Assembly (NCBI GenBank): GCA_022316685.1
Contig: JAKJHU010000663.1
Coordinates: 1-64,000, forward strand
Direction: 5' to 3'
Length of the DNA stretch: 64,000 bases
Source of the DNA: Progne subis subis
Lineage: Eukaryota; Chordata; Aves; Passeriformes; Hirundinidae
The translations under genes were made by a program, and so were the position numbers. The first letter of the stretch is position 1, and the number at the start of each line of letters is the position of its first letter. Below are positions 46,700 through 60,584 of this stretch, in pieces. Below the pieces are notes generated by a model that was not told where the DNA came from, did not search any database, and saw nothing but the letters and a program-made list of their open reading frames with translations.

Positions 46700-48905
46700 C
46701 TCATGGGTATGGAATGAACACTGAGAGTGAAAGTGTCAGTCACGTTGCTTGCACACTCCTTCCTTTCTGTACAAGACACCTCAGTGCACACCCCCACGCA
46801 TAGACACAATAAAAGGATAAGAATGGATAGAGATTTCCCACAGAGCTCTAACTTTGGCATAACTCACTTGTAAGCTGGTGGCCAGGGGATTTTTTTTTCC
46901 CAGCTCTGTGTGAATAGGTGTCCAAGAGCTGAAGGGAGCAGCATTCAGAAGCAGTTTCAGGATTTCCAGGCAGGAAATGGAGCTGACAACCATCCATGTA
47001 ACTCGCCATATTCATCAGGATGACCTGCTGGTCCTTTAGGAATATGGCACAATGGAGACAAGCCTTGGGAAAATCCCAGCTCTCAGTGGATTTATGCTAT
47101 GGGGGGTGCAGTAGAAACACTTTGTGTCTGCTCTGGGGGCACAAGGTCCAAGGATCTGCGGTGGCAGAAGGTGACCTGGGCTGGTGGCAGGTTAAGTCCT
47201 GTTTCATGACATTCAGAGGGGCACAGGACAAAGCCCCAAGCCCCCGAGACCCCTGATGAAGTCTTTGTGTTGCCGCACATCCTCGAGGAAAAGCTGCTGT
47301 CACACAATCCATTGGGATTTTGGAAATTTCATTTGCAATACTTTACATCCAAGTTTCAAACTGTCATATTTTTACAGTCAAGACGCTGTCATGCACAATC
47401 CATCTTTCAGTTGCCTGTTGCTTCAACCACAATTTAAAATAAGTCAATATTGGAAAAAAATCCCCAAAATCTCTAAACGAAGGCAGATGATGGATCCTTG
47501 CCACCAGCACATTTACAAAGTAAGTAACTGAATTCTCATTTCAAAATATCAGTTTCCTTTTTCTTAATCCAAAGTTACAGAAGAATTTTAACAATATGTT
47601 TTGTGGCAGTTTTTTGCTTTCATTTTTTCTGTTTTTTTGTTCTTGTTGTTGTTGTTGATGTTTTTATTTTTGTTTTTTTTTTTTGTTTTGTTTTTATAAA
47701 CAGAAAATACATCCTAAAAAAGGCATGTCCTCTGCTTCTGGTTCATGTTTAGAGCAGCTCCCATCCCGCTGACTGAGCTGCTCACACAGAGCCCGGCAGC
47801 GCCTGGCCCTGCAGGGCTGAGGCTTTTCCCCACTGCTGGGCACAGACTGATGGAGCAGCACTGCTGAACACGGGGACACACAGAGGGAGCAGAAGCAGCT
47901 GCCTTTGCCCACCTGAAGCTCCAAGGCCCAAACTGGGAGCAGACAGGGCTGGAAGAGACTGGCAGGCTCCCTGTTTGCTGTGCTGCCCCACTTGTGCCCG
48001 GCCCAGCTCTGCGGGAGGCAGAGGGAGAACAAGGGGCAGCTCCCTGCCAGCCCCAGCCCAGGGACCCCTGCAGCCCCGGGGCTTGGGGCACTGTCAGCAC
48101 CCGCTGCTCCAGCCACCGCTTCTGCTGGCCCTGACAGCAACAACCAAATGGTGGCTGATCCCCAGGGAGCAGCAGCAGTGCCTGGATCTATCCCTCACTC
48201 TGGGGCACGGCTGCACAAATGACCCCCAGAGCAGCAGCAGCAGCAGCACATGGAGCTGACTTTCAGCACAGCCCCTGCCACTCTTCCCTCCCGTGTGCCC
48301 TGGTGTCACAGCAGCCTGAGGCACCTGGGAGCCCTCAGGGCCAGCAGGGACTTGAGATGGCAGCCCTGGGCTCCTGGAGGTTGTGCAAGAAACAGAGGTG
48401 GGGACTCCCTCTCCACGTGCAGCTTCCAGATGGAAAAGGCTGCTGTGAGCAGGCAGCTCCAAGGGCAGAGAAAGGAGGGTCTCGACCCCTGGATCTGTGC
48501 CAGTTCCACAGTGCTGGGCAGCAGGCACCGAGCACAGGGGGCACAGAGGGCACAGCAAGAGGGACAAAAGCAGGCAAGGTCAGAGACTGGGAAGAGCCAG
48601 ACCTGGGAGCAGGAACAGCTGCTTCATTGCACTCTTGGAGAAAGCTCTTGGCTGCTTCAAAGTGCTGAAAGGCGGGAAGGGCAGAGAGAAGGCCACACCA
48701 AACAATGCTCCTGTTTTCACAGCCTCCCCTCTCAGTGTCCCAGAAGGAATTGCATGAACTGTATTCTTCTCTCTGAGTTGTCTCGTTCAACATGAGCAGC
48801 TCAGCACCAGGAGCTGAAGGAGCTGAAGCCTTAGGCCTCAAGAGCTGAGCAAGAGGAAATGTTTTGAGCAAAGCAATGCTGCTAACATGGACCTGGCTGA
48901 ATCCA
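46700..48905. other. Arm sequence without recognised genes
   Basis: It pairs with 31,213-33,700. A simple T-rich and GTT-rich stretch at 47,610-47,700 is expanded relative to the left arm. The GC-rich part at 47,714-48,870 has overlapping open frames on both strands with no family signature. Confidence 0.5.
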
Positions 48906-48909
48906 GCAG

Positions 48910-49037
48910 ATGGAATCCTGGAATTATGGAATCCTTTCTGTTGGGAAAGACCTCTGAGCTCATGGAGTCCAGCCGCTCACCCAGCAGTGTCAAGCCCAGC
49001 ACTAAACCACGTTCCCTCAAGTTCCAAGGCCTGGACA
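48910..49037 (-). mobile_element. CR1 LINE 3' fragment, right arm
   Basis: Same fragment and orientation as 717-842, with one extra T near 49,013. Confidence 0.75.
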
Positions 49038-49729
49038 ACAGGCCCTGAGTGAGGCCTGAACAACAGGCCCTGAGCCAAAGGAGACCTCTGGATGAACCTT
49101 CCAACCAAAGGTTATCTCTGTATCTGCTCATTAACGAAATATGCATGGTCATTAGAGCTGTGATAGGTGTATCCACTCATTAGTAAAAAATGGATTGACA
49201 TTTCTGTGTTTAGAAACTGGACAAGGCCATGAAATCTGACATCTGGCCTTGTCTGGGAGTTTCGGATCAAAGTCATCTTCCTTGGTTCCTCCTTGAGCCC
49301 TGGCCAGGCTTTGGGTGAAACCCAAGAGGAGAATGAAAGCAGATGTTCCTGCACTAGAAGTGCTGTCAGTTTGTTTATTCAGCACTGTCAGAGCTGGGCC
49401 CTCTCACAGCCAGGTTGGAGCCTCACCTGGGGCTGGAGGCACCTGCAGGAATTCCCAGTGTCCAGGAGTGGCTCTGCAGTCCTTGGCTGGGACAGCTTCC
49501 CCCAGCTGATGTGTGGATGTGGGTGATGGGAAAGTCTGAGGGGACCTGGTGCTGTCTCTTTCTTAATCACTGCAGGCAATCTTTGGTAGTGATGATTGGG
49601 TGCATTGCTGAGCTTCTCCTTTGGTTATTCTTTGCACTTTTGCATTATAATAAATCACAGAATTCCTGAACTTTGTGTCTGTGTCTCTGGTGCTGACCCT
49701 GCTCACCAGCAGAACAGACACTGCGGCCC

Positions 49730-50040
49730 CACAGAACCAAAGGTGCCGTGTGACACTGCGGGGCCTGGTGTGACCAAGGGTCACTTGTGTCACTCTGTCA
49801 CCAAGGACACCTCTCTGCCATAGCAGGAGCTCTTAGAACCGAGGGGCCATTGTGGCACTGCAGGACCTCATGAAACCAAGTGGACCATAGTGACGCTTTG
49901 TGGTCTCATGGAACCAGGATGAAATTGTTACATTGTATGGCCCCAAGGAATCAAGCAGCCATTTTTCCTCTTCATGGCCTCATGGAACCATGGAGACCAT
50001 TGTGACACTGCAGGGACCTGTATAACCAAAGGTCCATTGT
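49730..50040 (+). repeat. 37-bp minisatellite, right arm
   Basis: About eight diverged units are present, the counterpart of 1,540-1,850 and of 30,100-30,410 reversed. Confidence 0.85.
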
Positions 50041-50544
50041 TTTCCTCTGGCTGGCACTGCAGAGTCCAGACTCTCCCTGCCCCTGTCCCAGCCCCAGAGA
50101 GCAGCAGAGTCAGGTCTGGCCCTGCAGCAGGGACTGGAGGCCATGGGGCTCAGGGACAGGGACTCTCTCTGCTTCCTGGAGATTTTCCCCCTGCAGGTGT
50201 TTCCCTGTGCATGATGTCTCCCTGCCAGCACTCACAGACCCCAAATCTCTGTGCACTCTCCCTGGCCCTACAGAATCCTGCCTGTTTGCAGGGCACTGGC
50301 TGGGGGCAGGTTCTGTTTGCAGCTTGGAGAAAGGACAGGTCAGCCTCAGCCTGATGGGCCCTGATGCCGAGGCAACAAGATAATGCTTGAACTGTGCAAA
50401 AAGCTGTAGCTGTGCAGAAAGAAATAGTTACCTTGTAACAAGGAATGGGAATGAAGCCATTTTCAGAAATCAGCAAATTTAGAAGAACAAGCTTTATTGG
50501 TTTGGCATGGCCTGGTTTTTGTCAGCAGGGGCACCACGTATTTC

Positions 50545-50876
50545 CATGGGAGATGCAGAGATCCACTCTCAGTCCCAGAGGATCCATATGGATGCAGAGA
50601 TCCACTCTCAGTCCCAGAGGATCCATGGGGATGCAGAGATGCGCTCTAAGCCCATGGGGATCCATGGGGATACAGAGATCCACTCTCAGCCCATGGGGAT
50701 CCATGGGGATACAGAGATCCACTCTCAGCCCATAGGGATCCATGGGGATGCAGAGATGCACTCTCAGCCCATGGGCATCCATGGGGATGCAGAGATCCAC
50801 TCTCAGCCCATGGGGATCCATGGGGATGCAGAGATCCACTCTCAGCCCATGGGGATCCATGGGGATGCAGAGATCC
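50545..50876 (-). repeat. 39-bp minisatellite, 8 units plus a partial
   Basis: Same repeat as 29,087-29,573, with fewer and more diverged units; several carry AGTCCCAGAGGATCC variants at the outer edge. The array explains the open frames here. Confidence 0.94.
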
Positions 50877-50884
50877 ACCCACAG

Positions 50885-53790
50885 CCCCTGGGGAGGTGCC
50901 CATCCCAGTGCAGGTGGATGCCTGGATGAGGCTGTGATCCAGTGGGAGACCCGGTGGCGAGAGGGGGCCCTGCTTCCAGGCTGGAGCAGCCTGTCCTTGG
51001 AGGACTGCACCCCGTGGGAGGAGAGCCCCATGCTGCAGCAGTGTGGGAGGACTGTGTGCCCGTGGGAGGGACTCACGTTGCAGCAGGTGCGGTAGGGCTG
51101 CTGCTCGTGAGAGTGGACCCACGCTGGGGCAGTTCATGGAGAACTGTATCCAGTGGGAAGGATTCCATGGCCACATGGGGGAAGGACTCCTCTCCCAGAG
51201 CACCAGAAGAAAATCTCTAGATGAAATGAGAAAACTCCCATGCCCTGTCTCTCTTTGCTGTCATGGGAAGGACGGAGGAGCTGGATGGAAAAAAGGTATT
51301 TTAAGGGTTTATTTACCTCTCATTATTCTCCTCTGATTCTGTTAGTATTAAAATTCACTTTGCAACTTGAGCCTTTTTTGAATTTGAAGTGTTTCTCCTG
51401 GTCCTTATGTCACTCATGAGATGTTTGTTAATATTTTTTTCCTTCTCTGTCCAGCTGTGACAGGGGAGGATGAGTGAAGGACTCTTGTGGGTGCCTGGCA
51501 GTGGGCCAGTGTCCAACCATGACACAAGGTAACTGCAAACATGCTGACCCCTGGCTATTTGAGCAGGCAATCTTATAGAGCATTTGCAGGAAGCAGGGGT
51601 AATAAGTTCAAGCCCCAGGAAGTTTTCTGAGCCTTCATCAAAACAACCACCAGGAGGCTGACGAGCACCCTTTGCACAGACCCCGCATGTGCTACAAGGG
51701 CTTACATAATCATGTAATTAGAAAATATGTACAATATGAAAGTTAGGAAAGTATTATGTGAATATTAAAAAAAAAGGTATCAAAGCTAATACTGTGTGAA
51801 GAACAGACAAGTGAGTGTGTGGTGGAGTTATCCCACTCACTCCTAGCATTGAATAAACAGATACCTCCTCTAAAAGCCTTATAGTATGGGTTACTGATTT
51901 CTTGCCTAGTTTTCCTGGGTTTTTCTGCCCACCTCATTGCCTGAAAAGTTGGATGTACCAGCAGGAATTCCCAGTTGCTGGGAGAGGCTGTTTAGTCCCT
52001 GGCTATAAAAGCTTCCCCCTGCTGATGTGTGAAACCACGGAGATCATTCTGACAATATAGGGACTCTAATAACGAAGGGTCCATGGTTATCCTCTCCCTG
52101 CTCCAGTCCTGCAGAGCAGCCCAGACCTGTCTGGCCCTGCAGCAGGACCTGGAGGCACTGGAGGTCAGGGGCAGCCACTCTGTGTCTGGAATGCTCAGGA
52201 CATGCTCAGCTCAGGCAGCTCGTGCAGCCCCAGGGCCAGCCCCGCTGCCCAGCACAGCAGCACAGAGTTGGCCCCGGGGCTCCTCAGGCAGCTCCTGCTG
52301 CCCCAGGGACAGGGCAGCCTCTGGCCAGGGCTCCTCTGCACAGCCACGGGCTCCTGCTCTGCTCCTGGCACATGCCAGCTGCCCACAGAGCCTTTGCCAG
52401 GGGAACACGTCTGTGCTGGCCTGAGCAGCCATTGCTGCAGCCCCTGCCCTGCTGCCCACAGCCCCGAGCTGGGGCTGCTGCTCTGCAGAGCACGGGGGCT
52501 GTGCTGCCCGGGGCCCTGGGCTGCCTCTGCTGGGCTCTGCTGCTCAGGCTGGGAGACAGAGGCAGCTGATGCTGCTCCCTGCACTGACCCCCTCCCACAC
52601 AGGCTCTGCTGGGGCCATGGAGGCTGCTCAGAGGTGCCTGCCTTCTTCCAGGGCTGCCCCATGGCCTTGGGGCTGCCCTGCATCCTCCTGGGGAAGTTCC
52701 CTGAGGGTCAGACCAGTCCCTGGCCAGACTCCTTTCCCTGTGCCTGCTGTGTCCCCTGGGGCTGCAGAGCTCTCCTGGCTCACAGCACACATTCAGTCCT
52801 TGATCTCGGGGTGAGCCCACCCTGGCCAGGCCTGTGCCCAGGGAGCTCCACTCCCTGCTGATCCCTGGCACACACTGTCCCTGCAGGTGCCCTGTGTTCT
52901 CCTGGCAGCTCCCAAGGCCCTCCAGACAAACCTTCCCCTGCCATCAGCCCTGGCACCAGCTGCAGAGCCCCAGCCAGGTTCAGCACAGACCATTCCCCAT
53001 CTGATGGGCCCTGGCCACCAACAAGCAGAACCTGAGCCAGCCCTGAGTGCCCTGAAGGCCACACTGGGACCCTGATCTCATCCCACTGAGCCCTGGGAGA
53101 ACAAGGAACACAAGGAGCCTGTTCAGAGTCTGTTCCTTGGGCCTGTTCCTGAGAGGGACTCTGCAGGGAGAGCAAAGCCTTCCTGCCCTGCCCTCAGGAG
53201 ATCCCTTTGCTGCTGCAGCTGCTGTGCTGGAGCCCAGCTGTGTCCCAGCAGTGCCCATGGCCTGTCCCTGCCTGTGGGCACAGCACGGACACGCAGCAGC
53301 ACAGTGACCAAGCTGCCAGAGCACTCGGGCCTGACAGCCACAGCAGGGCTGGGAAGGAGAGGCTGGAGCTGGGAAGAGCAGACGTGGGAAGAGCCAGGGC
53401 CATTGTCCCTGGCTGTGCTGCTGTGCTGGGAGTCTCTTCCCTCCACCTCTGCTCACAGGCACTGCCCTGCTCACAGGCACTGCCCCTGCAGAGACAGAGA
53501 AGGGCTGAGGAAACATCTTGGACACACAGGGCAGAGCAGGACACTTTATTTTACATAAATGCACAGTGATGATGGCTCCTTACTGTCTCTGCTTAACACA
53601 AGCATGGGAGATACTGATATAGCAATACTGTGACTAATGGCATCCTTTTTGGAAATTACATCAAAAAAAAAAAAAAAAAAAAAGAAAAGACACATGGCAC
53701 AGAGCAGTCCGGGCCTGGAATGAATTCTATTCTGAATGCTATGCAGAAACAAAGAGGCACTCGATTGTTTCTAAAAAGCACAGAGTGGTC
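50885..53790. other. Arm sequence, including a right-only block
   Basis: It pairs with 26,916-29,080 except for about 53,005-53,760, which is absent from the left arm. That block holds sequence like the receptor 3' flank (compare 53,240-53,330 with 60,080-60,170) and a run of about 21 A at 53,664. GC-rich overlapping frames at 52,195-52,871 mirror those at 27,084-27,753. Confidence 0.55.
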
Positions 53791-53794
53791 ATAT

Positions 53795-53905
53795 TCCTCA
53801 GGGCATCCTCACGCTCCTGGTTCCTCAGGCTCTAGATGAGGGGGTTCAGTGTTGGAGGCACCAGCGAGTACAGAAGTGACAGTGTCAGATCCAGGGATGG
53901 GCACC
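53795..53905 (-). pseudogene. Olfactory receptor C-terminal relic, right arm
   Basis: This is the inverted counterpart of 26,813-26,915: the same TM6-TM7 tail with the same Tyr-to-stop change in the NPLIY motif. The right arm also keeps receptor-type 3' flank beyond it, supporting descent from a full receptor locus. Confidence 0.85.
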
Positions 53906-56900
53906 AGAGTGGCACAGGTGACCTTTAGGCTTTGCAGGGCCCAAGGCACAAGGGCTGTGCCCGAGTCAGGGCTGAGCTCACACTCTGTGGGCTGGGGCAG
54001 AGCCCAGGCAGAAATCAGCCCCTGCCCCAGCAGCTCTGCAGTGGTGGCCACCAGGCCGGGTTGCCAAGGGAGGCTTCTGGCCATGGCCTGCAGGGAGCTG
54101 CTGCTGCCAAGGTGCCTTTGGTGTCCCAGGCTCTCCTGGCACAGCTCCCAGCACTCTGCACTTGTGCCCGAGGCCTTCACTGTGTTGGGGCTGGCCTGGG
54201 GCTTTTCCTGCAGCGGGACCTGGCCTGGCCATGGCACAGGAAAGGCAGTTCCTGCTGGAGCAGGAGGCTCTGCCTGCAATGGGCTCAGACAACTCCAACA
54301 AGGCTCTGTTTGCAAAGTCCCCAGTGGGAAATGAAAAAGGGGAGGGATCATGCTTCTTTTGGGGTGGATAATGCTGAAAGCAGCCTGACTCCTCCATCCC
54401 CAAGTTCAACATCCCGAGAGGGACCTGAAGCTGTGGCAGAGCTGGAAAAATTCCCAGAGAAAGGAACAACCAAGTGACACCACTGAGAGCTTCTGCAGAG
54501 CTGCTGAGCTGGCACAGCCTGGGCACATCTGACTGACAGGGCAGCACTTCAGGCTAGAACAGCCCCATCCCGAATTTTACCTGCAACACCTCCTGACATT
54601 TCCCTTCTTGGTGGGGTATGGAGATTCCTCCCTGGTGTGGAGACACCCTCAAGGTCACTGCCTGAGGCTGAGCTGATGAGATTTGCCCAGGATCATTGGT
54701 CTGAGGGAGAGACACCCATCTCTACTTTATAACTGGTTTTGCTTTAATACAATTGCTTCAAAATTGCTTCCTAGAGCACTATATTAAAATAGGTGTTACA
54801 GCTCCTACCCTATGGAGTAGGTAATTCTGATTAAGACCTTTCTGTCTAACCATGATCATAATCAGTCATATCTATACGTGCACAAATACTTCTGGTTTGC
54901 CATCCTTAATGCTGTGGGACAAAGTTGTACAAAGGTTCAATTCCACCTGTATAATCCTTTACAAATAAATCCTTGACAAAGTCTGGGGCTGGGATTGGAT
55001 CCAGTAAGTCCCAGGATCCTCTCACAGAAAGAGTTTGTAAAGCCTGGTTTGGGGAGCTTGGGGGTATGATTGGGGTGTTGTGGGTCCTTTCTGCACCTTG
55101 TGACCCAACAGGAACTTCTTTAATAAACTGTGTCTGGAATGCTCAGGAGATTCTCAGCTCAGGCAGCTCGTGCAGCCCCAGGGATTCTTTAATAAACTGA
55201 AGCTCCCACTCTGTCCATGACAGGAACCCCTGTGAGTGCCTGTGACATCCCAGTTCTTTGGCAGCCTGGACACTCCTGGGATGTCCTCATGGAGCCCTGT
55301 GAGTGTCTGTGACCTCACTGTTCTTTAGGAGCACAGGGATGTCACCACTGGACTCCTGCCACTGCCTAGGAATAATTGGCTCCTTGGCAGTGTACAGACA
55401 CCTCTGTTGTCACTGTGCAGCCCTGTGACTGTCTGGCACCTCATGACCCTTCGGAAGATTAAGGACCCCTGGGATGTCACCATGGAACCCCTGTGAATGA
55501 GTGTGGCCAAACATCTTCAGGAGCCCAGAGACCCCTCAGATGCCAGCATGGAGCTCCTGTGCCTGCACGTGAGCTTATAGTCCTTTAGCAGGTGGAAACC
55601 CCTGGAATGTAGTCAATTTAAATAGATTGCTCTGCTGAGCAATCTATTAGAATCTATTTTCAATAGATTCCTCTGCTCTGCTGAGCATGGATACTCAGCA
55701 GCTTGGAGGTTCCCTGATGAATTTTAGTTCTCCAGAGGCTTGCTCAGTCTTAGTTCTTCAGTTCAGGAATTCAGTGCCAAAGGCTCATTAGTATTTCAAA
55801 ACACCCTAAACAAGACAAGCCCCTGGGAATAATTTAATTTCAAGTCTTCAGTTCTTATGTGGTTACTTAGACAGATTATTGAAGTATGTTCAAAGAGAAT
55901 ACACTATGTCTTTGAAAAATGCAGAGAGATTTTTTTGTCCTGTTTAGTTTTGTTTTCCTGTTTATAGATTGATATCAGCAATCTCCAGTTGATATTGATG
56001 CCCAGAAACTCCTTGGGCACTCTGAATAGATATGAAAATCAATATGACCCTTCATGGCTGACAATCAATCACTTTTCCCCAGCCCCCACTCCACCATTTC
56101 CCTCCTCGAGCTCCATGGGACTCAGAGCAGCCTTGTGCCAATCTGAGCTTCCTCCTCTTCAGGCTGCAGCTGCAGCTTTCAGCTCCTTGGCACCAACTCC
56201 CACCTGCTTTCCTTGCAGAAGGAGCTGCCTGAGACACAGAGGGATGTTCATTTATTGTCAGCCAACAAAACCAAAGGAAGGAACAGCTTCATGAAAAACA
56301 GAAGTCTAGCCAGTGACACAAACAGAGGATTCTTTCTCCTGCCATCATACAATTCCAGGAAATTCCTGGTCTCTCCTGGTCGGAAAACTTTAATGTTTAT
56401 TAAGAGTGCTCAAATGACACAGCTAGTGAAGATGTGAAGATGCACCTAGCAAGCTGCAGGTCCTGTAAAGCCCTGCAGGGCTCCTGTCCCATCTGCTGTG
56501 CTCCAGTGTAAAACAGGGAGCAGCACTGTCCCAGGATCATTAGAGAGCTGAATTGGAAAGGACCTCAGCAAGTCAGCAGCCCAAGCTGTCAGAAACTGGG
56601 CCAGACCAAGTGGCTCAAGGCTTGATTTGGTCTGTATTGGAAAATCTCAAAGGACAGGGAGGGGGCAGCATCTCAGCATCTGGCTGAGCCCATGGGAATA
56701 AAGGTTTCCTCCTGTCCTGGCTGAAGCTCCCCTCTTTCACTCTATATCATTGTCTTTTGTCTCCCACCAGGCCCCCGGTGAAGAGCCTGGCTCTGTGCTC
56801 TCCATCACCTCCTCGGTGGCACTGCCAGGCTGGCATGAGGAGCCCCTCAGCCTTCCCTGCTCGGGGCTGGACAAGCCCAGCTCCCTCAGCCTCTGCTCAC

Positions 56901-57190
56901 AGCCAAAGGGCTCCAGCCCCACCTTGGGGCCCTTCCCTAACCCTGCTGCAGCTGCCAGACATCTTTCCTGCCCTGGGGAACCCAACCCAGGCCACAGTGA
57001 CCTGGATCATGCACGTCCTTGATGCCCTGGTCACACAGCCCAGCCCCTTGTCCCCGTGTCTGGGGTTGATCCTGTGCAACATCCTTTGGTGGAGGCTGTG
57101 GCTCCAGATGGACCATGGGGATACTGGGGAACAGGGGACCCCGTTCAGCATGAACTGCATTGGCCTTCATGGGAGGGGGCTGGGATGGAA
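53906..57190. other. Arm sequence without recognised genes
   Basis: It pairs with 23,600-26,813. From 54,771 to about 57,060 it also matches part B of the third copy. The degenerate 60-70 bp tandem repeat recurs at 55,200-55,570, and there is a small local duplication of a TAGATTGCTCTGCTGAGCAA-like word near 55,620-55,690. Confidence 0.5.
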
Positions 57191-57194
57191 TGAT

Positions 57195-57410
57195 CAACAC
57201 AGTGACATCACACAGCCCGCCTGTGATGTCACACAGCCACCCAGTAGCGTCACAGCCAGCTCTATTATGTCAGACCTCTGCCCTGTGATGTCACAGATGG
57301 CTCTGTGATGTCACAGAGATGGCCTATGATATCATAGCTGCTCAATGACCTCCCCTAACCCACTCTGCTATGTCATAGCCCACTCTGTGACCTCATGTTA
57401 CCAGATGATA
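57195..57410 (-). repeat. Tandem TGACATCA-rich repeat, right arm
   Basis: This is the reverse-complement counterpart of 23,325-23,600, with GTGATGTCAC words near 57,223, 57,286 and 57,306. One unit reads GCGTCAC near 57,247, closer to a CRE core. Confidence 0.7.
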
Positions 57411-57864
57411 AATGGTCTACACCTGGTGAGCTCACACAATGCTCATTCTCCAAAACCACTGGCCCATGGAAACCACACAATGCCCATTGTGTAAGAAGGG
57501 GAACTGGAAATTCACCAGCCTCAGTGTCCTGCCAGGCTGACTGGAATATTTGGGTCTGTGATCACCAGGGACCACCAGAGAGACCCCCAGGACAGAAGAG
57601 TGCATGGAAACAGGGAAGGGAAATACGTCAAGGATTCCATGGAAATGATAATTGTGTGTATGTTTAGATCAGAACCATCAATGAATATGTATGCAAAATA
57701 CAGAATATAAACAGAAATATTCCTGTACTCACCATACACGGCTTTGGGAGGAGCTGTTCCCCAGCGCCTCCAGCCAAATAAAGAATGCTGATTCTAAATG
57801 CTACATTGGTGCTAAGGAGCATTTTATTTTACCAAATTTGTGGTAACACTCCCACTCCAAGGAA

Positions 57865-59630
57865 AGCTCTGTCTGATGCTGTTCACAAACAGAGAAGGAC
57901 TGGTGGGAGGTGTGATGGACTGAGGCTGCCTGGGGTATTGTGACCATGAAATAATCAACTTTCCAAAAATCTGGGAAAGAAGGAAAGGCATCAACAAAAC
58001 ATCTACACTGAAATTATCGAGGGCAGACTTTGGCCTCTCTAGGATGCAGATTTGGGGAGTACTGAATCAGGTACTGATTTTTTAAGGGAAACAGCCCTTA
58101 AAAATAGGAGAGCCCAGGAAGGATGGACACACTTCAAGAAAGGAATCTAAAGGGGAGAGGAGCATCCTGTCCTGGTGTGCCCAAAGATGAGCCAGTGAGG
58201 AAAATCACTGGCCTGGCAGTCCATGGTACTTTTGTGGGAACTCAGGGAAAAAAAAAAAAAAAAAAAAAACCAAACTGCAACACCTCTGACAGAAGGTCAG
58301 GCAAATCAGGAAATGTTTAAGGATGTTGTTAGGTCATGGGGAAAGAAAATTAGAGAGATGAAAGATCAGTTAAAATTTAACCTGGCCAGTTTTCTGAAAA
58401 ATTAAAATGTTTCCACAAATAAATTTATAGCAAAATGTGGGATAAGGAGAACATTTAGTCTTTATTGGATGCTGTGAGGAATATAGTAACTAGAGATAAG
58501 GAAAAGGCGGAGCTTCTTAACACCTTGTTTGCCTCATTTTTCAACAATCAGACAGGTTGTCCTCAGGACAAGCTATTAACCTGAGCTGGTAGATGGGCCC
58601 AGGGAGAAGAACAGCCCCCCTGTCATCCAGGAGGAAGCAGCTGGTGACCTGCTGATCCACTCAGATGCTCACAGGTGTCTCTGGGACCAGATGGGATCCA
58701 TCCTAGGGGGATGAGGCAGCTGGTGGATGAGCTCACCAAGCTGCTCTCCATCATTTCTCATCAGTCCTGGCTCAGCAGGGAGGTCCCAGAGGACTGGAGG
58801 TGCCAATGTGAGCCCATCCCCAAGAAGGGCTGGAAGGAGGATCTGGGGAACGCCAGGCCTGTCAGCCTGACCTCGGTGCCCAGCAAGGTTCTGGAACAGA
58901 TCACCTTGAGAGCACCCACAGGATGGCCGAGGGATCAGACCCAGCCAGCGAGGATTTCAATATCTGCATAGATTGTCTGGATGAGGGGACTGAGTCCACC
59001 ATCAGCAAATTTGCAGATGACACCAAGCTGAGTGTGAGTGTGGATGTGCTGGAGGGTAGGAGGGCTCTGCACAGGGACCTGGACAGGCTGGATCCAGGGC
59101 CCAAATCCAACACAGGGAGGTTTAACAAGACCAAGGGCCAGGTCCTGCACTTTGGCCATAACAACCCCTGCAGTGCTACAGGCTGGGGACAGAGTGGCTG
59201 GAGAGCATCCAGGCAGAAAGGGACCTGGGGCACTGATGGACAGCAGGCTGGACATGAGCCAGCAGTGTGCCCAGGTGGCCAAGAAGGCCAATGGCACCTG
59301 GCCTGGATCAGGAATGGTGTGGCCAGCAGGAGCAGGGCAGTGATTCTTCCCCTGTGCTCAGCACTGGTTGGGCAGCACCTTGAGTGGTGTGTGCAGTTCA
59401 GTGCCCCCATATTTAGACAGGACATGGAGGGGCTGGAGCATGTCCAGAGAAGGGCAACAAGGCTGGTGAGGGTCTGGGACACAGGTCTTTGAGGAGTGCC
59501 TGAGAGAGTTGGGGTTGTTTACCCAGGAGAAGAGGAGGCTCAGAGGACACAAGGTGTTGTCAGGGCACAGGTTGGACTTGATGATCTCCAAGGTCTTTTC
59601 CAACCTTGCTGATTCTGTGATTCTCTGAAA
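57865..59630 (+). mobile_element. CR1 LINE, internally deleted, right arm
   Basis: This is the inverted counterpart of 21,100-22,840. It begins with a FTNREG-like part of the post-endonuclease region and includes GPDGIHPRGM near 58,690 and PIPKKGWKEDLG near 58,820. It then jumps across a deletion near 58,915 to the region before FADDTKL (near 59,010), and runs to the GATTCTGTGATTCTCTGA end. A run of about 22 A interrupts it at 58,248. It is inactive. Confidence 0.88.
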
Positions 59631-60584
59631 CCACCCTTGCCGCAGTTGCAGGATGAGCCCTGGGCCTCCTCCTCAGAAGGTCCAGCAGCCCAGGTCCCTC
59701 AGGTTCTCCTCACAGCCCCAAAGCCCATCCTGTCAGTCTTGCAGAGCCTCTGCAGCCCCTCCTCACTGCCCAGAACAGGGAGCCCCACAGCCAGACACAG
59801 CAGCCCAGATGTGCCCCCCTGGCCTGTGGTGCCTCTGGCAAGGGAACAGCCTGAGGCACTGCAGGAGCCTGCAGACAATTCCTGCAGCACTTGTAGGATG
59901 ATCCTGCTCCCCAAGGGACGTTCCCATGGTGTGATGCTGTTTGCCCCCAGCCTGCCCACAGCCACCCTGGGGCTGCTCACGGGGCTTTTCTCTGCTGAGC
60001 ATTGGCCTGGGCGTGTTCTGGAGAGAGCCTGGGCAAAGGAGCCTGGAGCCCCCAGGCCCTGGCCTGAGGCGTCAGCGCTGCCCCAGCAGTGCCCATGGCC
60101 TGTCCCTGCTGCAGCCCCGGCACTGCCACCCCCAGCACTGTGCCCGGCCCCGAGAGCACTCAGGCCCTACAGCAGCACCAGGGCCAGGAGGGCAGCGGGG
60201 CAGGGGCACGGGAGCAGCACTGGCAACACCAAGTGCTGCTGCTGCTGGGCACAGCTGCTGTGCCAGCACTGATCTGCCCCAGCTCTGCACACAGACATTG
60301 CTGCTGCAGCTCCAGAGAAGGGGAAAAAAGAGGGATCTCTGCAGAAAACTTTGCTGGGATATCCTTTAGTTCATTTAAAGCCCCTGAGAACACAGCTCCT
60401 CATTGACCCAGTCTGTGGGTCACAGTCAAGATGGAAAGAAACAAAAGGAGAAAGCTGACAAAGACCTTTCTGTGTGGCCAGTATTGACAACTAAACCAAA
60501 GAGAGAAAAACCTCACAAGCAAACCAGCAATAGCAATTGAAGATGACTTTTATTACAAGAGATGGACAGAATCTGGCCAGGAGT

